Shown: positions 7,123 through 13,358 of the stretch, in pieces
Numbering within the stretch: position 1 is the first letter of the stretch
Layout: the number at the start of each line of letters is the position of its first letter
Assembly (NCBI RefSeq): GCF_035271705.1
Contig: NZ_DATERI010000171.1
Coordinates: 1 to 13,358 of the forward strand
Direction of reading: 5' to 3'
DNA length: 13,358 bases
Source: Buttiauxella sp035271705
GTDB lineage: Bacteria > Pseudomonadota > Gammaproteobacteria > Enterobacterales > Enterobacteriaceae
The notes under the pieces: generated by a model
Seen by the model: only the letters and a program-made list of their open reading frames with translations
Told to the model about the DNA's origin: nothing
Database searches by the model: none
Translations under genes and position numbers: made by a program

Positions 7123-8062
7123 AGTTAAGCAAAACCTGCCACAGGCAATTTTTCTGATGGGGCCGACGGCCTCTGGTAAGACAGCGTTAGCCATTAATTT
7201 GCGTAAAACGTTGCCGGTAGAGTTGATAAGCGTCGATTCGGCCCTTATCTATCAAGGGATGGATATCGGTACAGCGAAGCCAACGGAGCAAGAACTTGCC
7301 CAGGCTCCGCATCGGTTACTTGATATTCTCGATCCGGCACAGGCTTATTCCGCCGCAGATTTCCGGCGTGATGCGCTGGCCGAAATGGCGGAAATTACCG
7401 CGAGCGGACGTATCCCCTTGTTAGTAGGGGGAACGATGCTCTACTTCAAGGCATTGTTAGAAGGTTTATCGCCGTTACCCTCCGCCGATCCGCATGTTCG
7501 GGAACGGATAGAAAAACAGGCAGCAGAGCAAGGATGGGATGCGTTGCACCGTGAGTTAGCACGGGTTGATCCGGTGGCCGCTGCACGTATTCATCCAAAT
7601 GATCCACAAAGACTTTCCCGTGCACTGGAAGTTTTTTTCATTTCGGGTAAAACTTTAACGGAACTGACACAAACGTCAGGAGAAGCTCTGCCTTACCAGG
7701 TGCATCAGTTCGCCATCGCCCCGGCGAGCCGTGAACTGCTCCATCAAAGAATTGAGCAGCGTTTTCATCAGATGTTAGTTTCGGGATTTGAAGCTGAAGT
7801 ACGGGCTCTTTTTGCCCGTGGTGATTTGCATACGGATATGCCTTCCATTCGTTGTGTGGGTTATCGGCAGATGTGGTCCTATCTGGCGAGTGAAATTACT
7901 CATGATGAAATGGTTTATCGTGGTATTTGCGCGACGAGACAATTGGCTAAGCGGCAAATGACCTGGTTGAGAGGTTGGGAAGGTGTTCACTGGTTAGACA
8001 GTGATAATCCATCTCAGTCTTACAACGATGTAGTACAGGTAGTTAGTGCGAAGCATCAATGA
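7115..8062 (+). CDS. miaA: tRNA dimethylallyltransferase MiaA
   Basis: MiaA transfers dimethylallyl from DMAPP to N6 of A37 in UNN-decoding tRNAs, the first step towards ms2i6A. It is cytosolic and 315 residues long, within one residue of E. coli. The P-loop-like DMAPP site GPTASGKT (16-23) is followed by SVDSALIYQGMDIGTAKP with Asp-41, then LLVGGTMLY, the helical tRNA-binding insertion, and the conserved RCVGYRQMW near the C-terminus. The start ATG lies within the mutL stop region (ATGACTGA, 8-bp overlap) with no strong ribosome site of its own, so translation is probably coupled to mutL. In E. coli, hfq promoters lie inside miaA. I did not locate them confidently here. Confidence 0.97.
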   Translation: MTEVKQNLPQAIFLMGPTASGKTALAINLRKTLPVELISVDSALIYQGMDIGTAKPTEQELAQAPHRLLDILDPAQAYSAADFRRDALAEMAEITASGRIPLLVGGTMLYFKALLEGLSPLPSADPHVRERIEKQAAEQGWDALHRELARVDPVAAARIHPNDPQRLSRALEVFFISGKTLTELTQTSGEALPYQVHQFAIAPASRELLHQRIEQRFHQMLVSGFEAEVRALFARGDLHTDMPSIRCVGYRQMWSYLASEITHDEMVYRGICATRQLAKRQMTWLRGWEGVHWLDSDNPSQSYNDVVQVVSAKHQ

Positions 8063-8164
8063 ATGTGTACAATTGAATCGTTATGGTGCGCAGTATCTTA
8101 CGCAGTTTTTCAGAGCCACAGGGTTCTTGAGTTACAAACAACAAACATATAAGGAAAAGATAGA
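8063..8164 (+). promoter_or_regulatory. hfq leader with A-rich autoregulatory segment
   Basis: The 102-bp miaA-hfq gap ends in an A-rich, unstructured run (8134-8158, ACAAACAACAAACAT then the ribosome site AAGGAAA). Repeated A-R-N or AAC/AAY triplets of this kind are the ligand of the Hfq distal face. In E. coli Hfq represses its own translation by binding the hfq leader, so this segment is the likely autoregulatory target. A possible promoter, TTGAAT (8073-8078) and TATCTT (8094-8099), has only a 15-bp spacer and I give it little weight. Confidence 0.5.
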
Positions 8165-8473
8165 ATGGCTAAGGGGCAATCATTACAAGATCCGTTCTTG
8201 AACGCACTGCGTCGCGAACGTGTTCCAGTTTCTATTTATTTGGTGAATGGTATTAAGCTGCAAGGTCAGATTGAGTCTTTTGATCAGTTTGTGATCCTGT
8301 TGAAAAACACGGTTAGCCAGATGGTCTATAAGCACGCGATTTCAACTGTTGTTCCGTCTCGTCCGGTATCTCATCACAGCAATAACACCGGTACTAGCGG
8401 TTCTGGCAGCTTCCACCATGGTGGAAGTGCGCAAGGTTCTGCGCCACAACAAGACAACGAAGACGCTGAATAA
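8165..8473 (+). CDS. hfq: RNA chaperone Hfq
   Basis: Hfq forms a hexameric Sm-like ring that pairs small RNAs with mRNAs. The 102-residue length equals E. coli. Residues 1-70 are essentially invariant. Gln-8, Asp-9, Phe-42, Lys-56 and His-57 (YKHA) make the proximal U-binding face. Tyr-25, Ile-30 and Lys-31 make the distal A-binding face. RRER (16-19) is the arginine rim. The tail after residue 70 differs from E. coli: it is rich in Gly, Ser, Asn and His, and it ends in an acidic DNEDAE tip of the kind that competes with RNA at the rim. AAGGA (8151-8155) precedes the ATG by nine bases. An 18-bp perfect DNA palindrome lies in the tail-coding part. A candidate attenuator follows the stop. Confidence 0.99.
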   Translation: MAKGQSLQDPFLNALRRERVPVSIYLVNGIKLQGQIESFDQFVILLKNTVSQMVYKHAISTVVPSRPVSHHSNNTGTSGSGSFHHGGSAQGSAPQQDNEDAE

Positions 8474-8496
8474 GGCATAACGTTGTTTTTCCAAGC

Positions 8497-8535
8497 CGGG
8501 GAACCAGGGATGCTGGGTTCCCCGCTGGTCTTTTT
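8497..8535 (+). terminator. hfq-hflX intergenic terminator/attenuator
   Basis: GGGGAACCAG (8498-8507) pairs with CTGGGTTCCCC (8513-8523) with one bulged G around a five-base loop. Another C-G pair can close the base. A TCTTTTT run (8529-8535) follows after five bases (GCTGG). The gap before the T-run makes it imperfect, which suits partial read-through into hflX. hflX has no obvious promoter of its own here. Confidence 0.65.
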
Positions 8536-8549
8536 GAGAGGTTATACGC

Positions 8550-9830
8550 TTGTTTGACCGTTATGATGCCGGTGAGCTGGCGGTGCTGGTACACATCTAT
8601 TTTACGCAAGACAAAGACAAAGAAGATCTGGAGGAGTTTGAATCCCTGGTCTCTTCAGCCGGTGTCGAAGCATTACAGGTGGTTACTGGTAGCCGTAAAG
8701 CTCCTCACCCGAAGTATTTTGTTGGTGAAGGTAAGGCAATTGAAATTGCCGATGCAGTGAAAGCCACTGGGGCATCGGTCATTTTATTTGATCATGCGTT
8801 GTCTCCAGCTCAGGAGCGTAACCTCGAAGCGCTGTGTGAATGTCGTGTCGTCGACAGAACCGGCCTGATTTTAGATATTTTTGCTCAACGTGCACGTACC
8901 CATGAAGGTAAGTTGCAGGTTGAACTGGCTCAGTTACGTCACATGGCAACTCGCCTGGTGCGCGGCTGGACCCACCTTGAGCGTCAGGGAGGGGGGATAG
9001 GTTCACGAGGCCCTGGGGAAACTCAGCTCGAAACCGACCGCCGTTTACTGCGCAACCGGATTATGCAGATCCTTGGTCGCTTAGAACGAGTCGAAAAACA
9101 GCGTGAACAAGGGCGAAGATCGCGTGCCAAGGCTGATATCCCAACTGTTTCTCTGGTGGGCTACACCAACGCCGGCAAATCCACCCTGTTTAACCAAATA
9201 ACAGCGGCAGATGTTTATGCCGCAGATCAGTTGTTTGCCACACTGGATCCAACATTACGTCGAATTAACGTTACGGATGTTGGTGAAACCATACTGGCAG
9301 ATACAGTAGGTTTTATTCGTCACCTGCCACACGATTTAGTGGCGGCGTTTAAAGCAACCTTGCAGGAAACGCGTCAGGCGACATTGTTATTACATATCAT
9401 TGATGCAAGTGACCTCAGGATCCAGGAGAACATTGCCGCGGTTAATACCGTTCTCGAAGAGATTGAGGCCAATGAAATTCCCACGCTGCTGGTGATGAAT
9501 AAAATAGATATGTTGGATGACTTTGTTCCACGTATCGACAGAGATGATGAAAATATGCCGATTCGGGTCTGGCTTTCTGCCCAGACAGGTGACGGCGTTC
9601 CACTGCTTTTCCAGGCTTTGACTGAGCGTTTATCTGGTGAAATTGCACAGCATACGTTGTGCTTGCCCCCCCAGGCTGGGCGACTGCGGAGCCGTTTTTA
9701 TCAGCTTCAGGCAATAGAAAAAGAGTGGATGGAGGAGGACGGCAGTGTTGGCTTACAAATTCGTATGCCTATTGTTGACTGGCGTCGCCTCTGTAAACAA
9801 GAACCGGCACTCGCTGACTACATCGTTTAG
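8550..9830 (+). CDS. hflX: ribosome-splitting GTPase HflX
   Basis: HflX is a heat-shock GTPase that binds stalled 70S ribosomes at the E site region and splits them into subunits. At 426 residues it equals the E. coli length. The N-terminal HflX domain contains KYFVGEGKA and FDHALSPAQERNLE. The glycine-rich link RGPGETQLETDRR is typical. The G domain has GYTNAGKST (204-212), switch II DTVGF and specificity motif NKID. A C-terminal domain follows. The start is TTG at 8550: TTG-TTT-GAC gives MFDRYDAGE, the conserved N-terminus, and AGAGG (8537-8541) precedes it by eight bases. The rare start codon and the upstream attenuator should both keep HflX below Hfq levels. Confidence 0.96.
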   Translation: MFDRYDAGELAVLVHIYFTQDKDKEDLEEFESLVSSAGVEALQVVTGSRKAPHPKYFVGEGKAIEIADAVKATGASVILFDHALSPAQERNLEALCECRVVDRTGLILDIFAQRARTHEGKLQVELAQLRHMATRLVRGWTHLERQGGGIGSRGPGETQLETDRRLLRNRIMQILGRLERVEKQREQGRRSRAKADIPTVSLVGYTNAGKSTLFNQITAADVYAADQLFATLDPTLRRINVTDVGETILADTVGFIRHLPHDLVAAFKATLQETRQATLLLHIIDASDLRIQENIAAVNTVLEEIEANEIPTLLVMNKIDMLDDFVPRIDRDDENMPIRVWLSAQTGDGVPLLFQALTERLSGEIAQHTLCLPPQAGRLRSRFYQLQAIEKEWMEEDGSVGLQIRMPIVDWRRLCKQEPALADYIV

Positions 9831-9904
9831 CAAGTCAAGGGACTGTCCTGAAGACTTTTTCCCCTTATGGGGATATCACCGCACAACAAATATGGAGCAT
9901 AAAC

Positions 9905-11164
9905 ATGGCGTGGAATCAGCCCGGTAATAACGGACAGGACCGCGACCCGTGGGGAAGCAGCAAACCAGGCGGCGACTCTGGGGGTAACAAAGGAGGGCGG
10001 GATCAGGGGCCTCCTGATCTGGATGATATCTTCCGGAAATTAAGCAAAAAACTCGGTGGTCTGGGTGGTGGTAAAAGCGGTGGCGGTGGTACCGGTGGTG
10101 GTTCTTCACAACTTCCTCGTCCCCACATCGGTGGCCGTATGGTTGGTATCGTTGCCGCTGTAGCTGTGGTCATTTGGGCTGCAACTGGGTTCTATACCAT
10201 TAAAGAAGCTGAACGTGGTGTGGTAACGCGTTTTGGTCAATTCAGCCATTTGGTTGAGCCGGGCCTGAACTGGAAACCGACCTTTGTTGATAAAGTCACT
10301 GCTGTAAACGTTGAAGCTGTACGCGAATTGGCGGCTTCTGGTGTGATGTTGACGTCCGATGAAAACGTGGTGCGTGTCGAAATGAACGTCCAGTATCGCG
10401 TGACTGATCCACGTCACTATCTGTACAGCGTAACCAGCGCAGACGACAGCCTGCGTCAGGCAACTGACAGCGCACTGCGTGGTGTAATCGGTAAATACAC
10501 CATGGATAAGATCCTCACCGAGGGTCGTACCATCATTCGTAATGATACTCAGCGCGAACTGGAAGAAACCATTCGTCCATACAACATGGGTATCACCTTA
10601 CTGGACGTCAACTTCCAGACTGCTCGTCCGCCGGAAGAGGTGAAAGCTGCGTTTGATGACGCGATTTCCGCGCGTGAAAACGAACAGCAATATATCCGTG
10701 AAGCAGAAGCCTATACCAACGAAGTTCAGCCGCGTGCTAATGGTCAGGCGCAGCGTATCCTTGAAGAAGCTCGTGCTTATAAAACACAGACCGTGTTAGA
10801 AGCGCAGGGTGAAGTCGCCCGCTTCTCGAAGATGTTGCCGGAATATAAAGCCGCACCGGAAATTACCCGTGAGCGTCTGTATATCGAAACCATGGAAAAA
10901 GTGCTTAGCCATACCCGTAAAGTTGTGGTTAACGACAAAGGGGGCAACCTGATGGTCCTGCCTCTGGATCAGATGCTGAAAGGCGGCTCACAACCTGCAG
11001 CAAAGAGTGATACCAGTGCGGCGAATAACTTGTTACGCCTGCCACCGGCATCCGGCTCTAGCAGCGGTAGCGCCACACAGTCTTCATCAAGTCGAGGCGA
11101 TATCATGGATCAGCGCCGTACCGATGCACAGCGCACTGATAACCAGCGCGTAGGGAGTGAATAA
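9905..11164 (+). CDS. hflK: FtsH regulator HflK (SPFH/band 7 protein)
   Basis: HflK and HflC build a large inner-membrane cage around the FtsH protease that controls access of membrane substrates. At 419 residues it equals E. coli. A cytoplasmic glycine-rich tail (1-78) holds the conserved GPPDLDDIFRKL. One membrane segment follows (about 79-98), then the periplasmic SPFH domain beginning EAERGVVTRFG. A long coiled-coil rich in Ala, Glu and Arg (about 240-310) comes next, then a Ser-rich, proline-poor C-tail ending MDQRRTDAQRTDNQR. GGAG (9894-9897) precedes the ATG by seven bases. The 74-bp gap after hflX has only a small CCCC-TTAT-GGGG hairpin (9861-9872). hflC starts two bases after the stop. 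Confidence 0.97.
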   Translation: MAWNQPGNNGQDRDPWGSSKPGGDSGGNKGGRDQGPPDLDDIFRKLSKKLGGLGGGKSGGGGTGGGSSQLPRPHIGGRMVGIVAAVAVVIWAATGFYTIKEAERGVVTRFGQFSHLVEPGLNWKPTFVDKVTAVNVEAVRELAASGVMLTSDENVVRVEMNVQYRVTDPRHYLYSVTSADDSLRQATDSALRGVIGKYTMDKILTEGRTIIRNDTQRELEETIRPYNMGITLLDVNFQTARPPEEVKAAFDDAISARENEQQYIREAEAYTNEVQPRANGQAQRILEEARAYKTQTVLEAQGEVARFSKMLPEYKAAPEITRERLYIETMEKVLSHTRKVVVNDKGGNLMVLPLDQMLKGGSQPAAKSDTSAANNLLRLPPASGSSSGSATQSSSSRGDIMDQRRTDAQRTDNQRVGSE

Positions 11165-11166
11165 CG

Positions 11167-12171
11167 ATGCGTAAGTCAGTCATTGCTTTAATTATCATCG
11201 TGCTGGTAGTGCTGTTTACCTCGGTCTTCGTGGTACAGGAAGGCGAGCGCGGGATTACGTTACGCTTCGGTAAAGTGTTGCGTGATAATGAAAACAAACC
11301 CGTGGTCTATGAGCCAGGTCTGCATTTCAAAGTACCGTTCATCGAGTCGGTGAAAACCCTTGATGCGCGTATTCAGACGATGGACAACCAGGCCGATCGC
11401 TTTGTCACCAAAGAGAAGAAAGACCTGATCGTTGATTCTTACATCAAATGGCGTATCAGTGATTTCAGTCGTTACTACCTGGCAACCGGTGGTGGTGATG
11501 TTTCTCAGGCAGAAGTGCTGTTAAAACGTAAATTCAGTGACCGTCTGCGTTCTGAAATTGGTCGTCTTGATGTTAAAGACATTGTGACCGATTCTCGTGG
11601 CCGTCTGACTCTGGATGTACGTGATGCGCTGAACTCTGGTACCGCGGGCGCTGATGATGAAGTGTCAACACCTGCTGCGGATGATGCCATTGCATCGGCT
11701 GCTGCGCGTGTAACGGCGGAAACCAAAGGCAAAGTGCCAGTGGTGAACCCGAACAGTATGACGGCATTGGGCATCGAAGTGGTTGATGTGCGTATCAAGC
11801 AGATCAACCTGCCAGCAGAGGTTTCTGAAGCTATCTACAATCGTATGCGTGCAGAGCGTGAAGCTGTTGCTCGTCGTCACCGTTCACAAGGCCAGGAAGA
11901 AGCTGAGAAGCTGCGTGCTACCGCCGACTACGAAGTGACTCGTACTCTGGCAGAAGCCGAACGCCAGGGCCGTATTAGCCGTGGTGAAGGTGATGCTGAA
12001 GTTGCCAAACTGTTTGCTGACGCATTCAGTCAGGATCCAGACTTCTATGCGTTTATTCGTAGCCTGCGTGCTTACGAGGCAAGCTTCAATTCTGGTCAGG
12101 ATGTGATGGTGTTAAGTCCTGATAGTGATTTCTTCCGCTACATGAAAGCACCAGCGAACAGTTCACGTTAA
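11167..12171 (+). CDS. hflC: FtsH regulator HflC (SPFH/band 7 protein)
   Basis: HflC is the partner of HflK in the FtsH-HflKC membrane assembly. At 334 residues it equals E. coli. It is an N-in, C-out inner-membrane protein. A hydrophobic anchor (about 4-23) lies directly after MRKS and is followed by QEGERGITLRFGKV, which begins the SPFH domain. An acidic, Ala-rich insert follows around 160-185. A coiled-coil (about 220-280, AEREAVARRHRSQGQEEAEKL region) pairs with HflK. AGGGAG (11152-11157), inside the end of hflK, precedes the ATG by nine bases, so the two subunits are probably made in step. A strong intrinsic terminator follows. Confidence 0.97.
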   Translation: MRKSVIALIIIVLVVLFTSVFVVQEGERGITLRFGKVLRDNENKPVVYEPGLHFKVPFIESVKTLDARIQTMDNQADRFVTKEKKDLIVDSYIKWRISDFSRYYLATGGGDVSQAEVLLKRKFSDRLRSEIGRLDVKDIVTDSRGRLTLDVRDALNSGTAGADDEVSTPAADDAIASAAARVTAETKGKVPVVNPNSMTALGIEVVDVRIKQINLPAEVSEAIYNRMRAEREAVARRHRSQGQEEAEKLRATADYEVTRTLAEAERQGRISRGEGDAEVAKLFADAFSQDPDFYAFIRSLRAYEASFNSGQDVMVLSPDSDFFRYMKAPANSSR

Positions 12172-12187
12172 TCTTCGCGAGTGATAC

Positions 12188-12215
12188 AAGAGCCGGTCTA
12201 ACCGGCTCTTTTTTT
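12188..12215 (+). terminator. intrinsic terminator after hflC
   Basis: AAGAGCCGGT (12188-12197) and ACCGGCTCTT (12201-12210) form a perfect GC-rich stem, followed directly by T residues to 12215. This is the strongest terminator in the window and marks the end of the nnr-hflC operon. yjeT starts 19 bases later, so it is reached by read-through or by a promoter not seen here. Confidence 0.92.
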
Positions 12216-12234
12216 ATTGGTGTTTGAGGGAAAT

Positions 12235-12432
12235 ATGAATTCGACTATTTGGATGGCATTAGCGTTAGTTTTAGTGCTCGAAGGACTTGGGCCGATGCTT
12301 TATCCGCGCATGTGGCGCCAAATGATTGCCGCTTTAACTCAACTTCCCGACAATACACTGCGCCGTTTTGGTGGTGGTCTAGTGGTTGCGGGTATCGTTA
12401 TCTACTACATGTTGAGTCGAACCGGTGGTTGA
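12235..12432 (+). CDS. yjeT: DUF2065 small inner-membrane protein YjeT
   Basis: This 65-residue protein has two hydrophobic segments, about residues 4-20 (IWMALALVLVLEGLGPM) and 48-60 (GGLVVAGIVIYYM). They are joined by a loop with basic residues (PRMWRQM, LRRFGG). Length and sequence match E. coli YjeT (DUF2065), whose function I do not know to be established. The ATG at 12235 is preferred to a TTG 18 bases upstream because MNSTIW matches the family start and GAGGGA (12226-12231) precedes it, although the spacing is short. It lies between the hflC terminator and the purA promoter. Confidence 0.9.
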   Translation: MNSTIWMALALVLVLEGLGPMLYPRMWRQMIAALTQLPDNTLRRFGGGLVVAGIVIYYMLSRTGG

Positions 12433-12438
12433 GTCACA

Positions 12439-12468
12439 TTGAGGATGATGATTGCCATTTTGTATACT
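12439..12468 (+). promoter_or_regulatory. sigma-70 promoter of purA
   Basis: TTGAGG (12439-12444) and TATACT (12463-12468) are separated by 18 bp. The -10 matches consensus at five of six bases and the -35 at four of six. Transcription would start near 12475, giving a leader of about 60 bases before purA. The site starts just after the yjeT stop. Confidence 0.65.
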
Positions 12469-12512
12469 AAAAGGGCTGATCATCGAAGAAACCGATGGTA
12501 GAATCCTTTTTT

Positions 12513-12528
12513 AAGCAAACGGTGATTT
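12513..12528 (+). promoter_or_regulatory. candidate PurR operator
   Basis: AAGCAAACGGTGATTT has a good left half-site (GCAAACG) of the PurR box ACGCAAACGTTTGCGT but a degenerate right half, with ten of sixteen bases matching. purA is under mild PurR repression in E. coli. The site lies in the leader between the promoter and the start codon and overlaps the region of the ribosome site. Confidence 0.45.
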
Positions 12529-12534
12529 TGAAAA

Positions 12535-13358
12535 ATGGGTAACAACGTCGTCGTACTGGGCACCCAATGGGGTGACGAAGGTAAAGGAAAGATCGTAGAT
12601 CTTCTGACTGAACGGGCTAAATATGTTGTGCGCTACCAGGGCGGTCACAACGCAGGCCATACTCTCGTAATCAACGGTGAAAAAACCGTTCTTCATCTTA
12701 TTCCATCAGGTATTCTGCGTGATAACGTTACCAGCATCATCGGTAATGGCGTTGTGCTGTCTCCTGCTGCACTGATGAAAGAGATGAAAGAGCTAGAAGA
12801 CCGTGGGATTCCGGTACGTGAGCGCCTGCTGTTATCTGAAGCATGTCCACTGATCCTTGATTATCACGTTGCGTTGGATGTGGCTCGTGAGAAAGCTCGT
12901 GGTGCCAAAGCTATCGGTACTACCGGTCGTGGTATCGGTCCTGCATATGAAGACAAAGTGGCCCGTCGTGGCCTGCGCGTTGGCGACCTGTTCGACAAAG
13001 CCACCTTTGCAGACAAACTGAAAGAAGTTCTGGAATACCATAACTTCCAACTGGTTAACTTCTATAAAGTTGAAGCGGTTGATTACCAGAAAGTTCTGGA
13101 CGATGTCATGGCAGTGGCTGACATTCTGACCAACATGGTAGTTGATGTGTCCGATCTGCTGGATGGGGCACGTAAGCGCGGCGACTTCATCATGTTCGAA
13201 GGTGCTCAAGGCACGTTGCTGGACATCGATCACGGTACCTATCCATACGTGACCTCTTCCAACACCACCGCAGGTGGCGTGGCAACAGGTTCCGGCATTG
13301 GTCCACGTTATGTTGATTACGTCTTGGGTATTATTAAAGCGTACTCTACTCGCGTTGG
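12535..13358 (+). CDS. purA: adenylosuccinate synthetase PurA (3' end outside window)
   Basis: PurA joins IMP and aspartate using GTP, the first committed step from IMP to AMP. It works as a cytosolic homodimer. The window holds 274 full codons of a protein that is about 432 residues in E. coli, and the reading frame is open to the last base. The phosphate loop WGDEGKGK (12-19, with Asp-14), GGHNAGHT with the catalytic His-42, the IMP-binding GTTGRGIGPAYEDK, and EGAQGTLLDIDHGTYPYVTSSN are all present. The start ATG at 12535 gives MGNNVVVLG, the conserved N-terminus. GGTGA (12521-12525) is a modest ribosome site nine bases upstream. It has its own promoter after yjeT. Confidence 0.97.
   Translation, partial: MGNNVVVLGTQWGDEGKGKIVDLLTERAKYVVRYQGGHNAGHTLVINGEKTVLHLIPSGILRDNVTSIIGNGVVLSPAALMKEMKELEDRGIPVRERLLLSEACPLILDYHVALDVAREKARGAKAIGTTGRGIGPAYEDKVARRGLRVGDLFDKATFADKLKEVLEYHNFQLVNFYKVEAVDYQKVLDDVMAVADILTNMVVDVSDLLDGARKRGDFIMFEGAQGTLLDIDHGTYPYVTSSNTTAGGVATGSGIGPRYVDYVLGIIKAYSTRV

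Noticed and set aside
9831..9904. Heat-shock promoter before hflK (CCTGAA with CCCCTTATG)
   Set aside because: The elements resemble sigma-32 boxes, but the spacing is too short and the -35 is imperfect. The CCCC-TTAT-GGGG hairpin also lacks a following T-run, so it is not a terminator.
12481..12497. CATCG/CGATG inverted repeat as second PurR operator
   Set aside because: It has symmetry but does not match the PurR box, so no regulator can be assigned.

Overview
This window is a chromosomal core segment of a gamma-proteobacterium in Enterobacterales, most likely Enterobacteriaceae. Every complete gene has an obvious Escherichia coli homologue in the same order and close to the same length: glyV-glyX-glyY, queG, nnr, tsaE, amiB, mutL, miaA, hfq, hflX, hflK, hflC, yjeT and purA. 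Protein differences (Hfq tail, AmiB and MutL linkers, Nnr N-terminus) show it is not E. coli K-12. I cannot fix the genus by eye. I see no insertion sequence, CRISPR array, prophage or foreign cargo.

Layout. Bases 45-468 hold three identical tRNA-Gly(GCC) genes on the + strand. The first two are followed by closely similar spacers. The second spacer is extended by about 120 bp of hairpin-rich sequence that resembles a dispersed enterobacterial intergenic element. Bases 469-738 lie between the convergent tRNA operon and queG. They carry three consensus DnaA boxes and one perfect IHF consensus, with a fourth DnaA box inside the 3' part of queG. This matches the position and architecture of the E. 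coli datA locus, which lowers DnaA-ATP after initiation. queG is on the - strand, and its start codon overlaps that of the divergent nnr within a CATG.

From 1877 to 12432 everything is on the + strand. nnr-tsaE-amiB-mutL-miaA-hfq-hflX-hflK-hflC form the compact 'mutL-miaA-hfq superoperon', with 8-bp overlaps at nnr/tsaE and mutL/miaA and very short gaps at tsaE/amiB, amiB/mutL and hflK/hflC. A hairpin plus T-tract between hfq and hflX looks like an attenuator, and a strong intrinsic terminator closes hflC. The small membrane-protein gene yjeT follows, then purA with its own promoter, a candidate PurR operator and a coding region cut by the window end.

Functionally the cluster mixes housekeeping tasks: tRNA modification (QueG, TsaE, MiaA), NAD(P)HX repair (Nnr), septal cell-wall splitting (AmiB), mismatch repair (MutL), RNA chaperoning (Hfq), ribosome rescue (HflX), control of the FtsH protease (HflKC) and AMP synthesis (PurA). 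The most interesting non-coding content is the datA-like region and the repeat element inside the tRNA operon.
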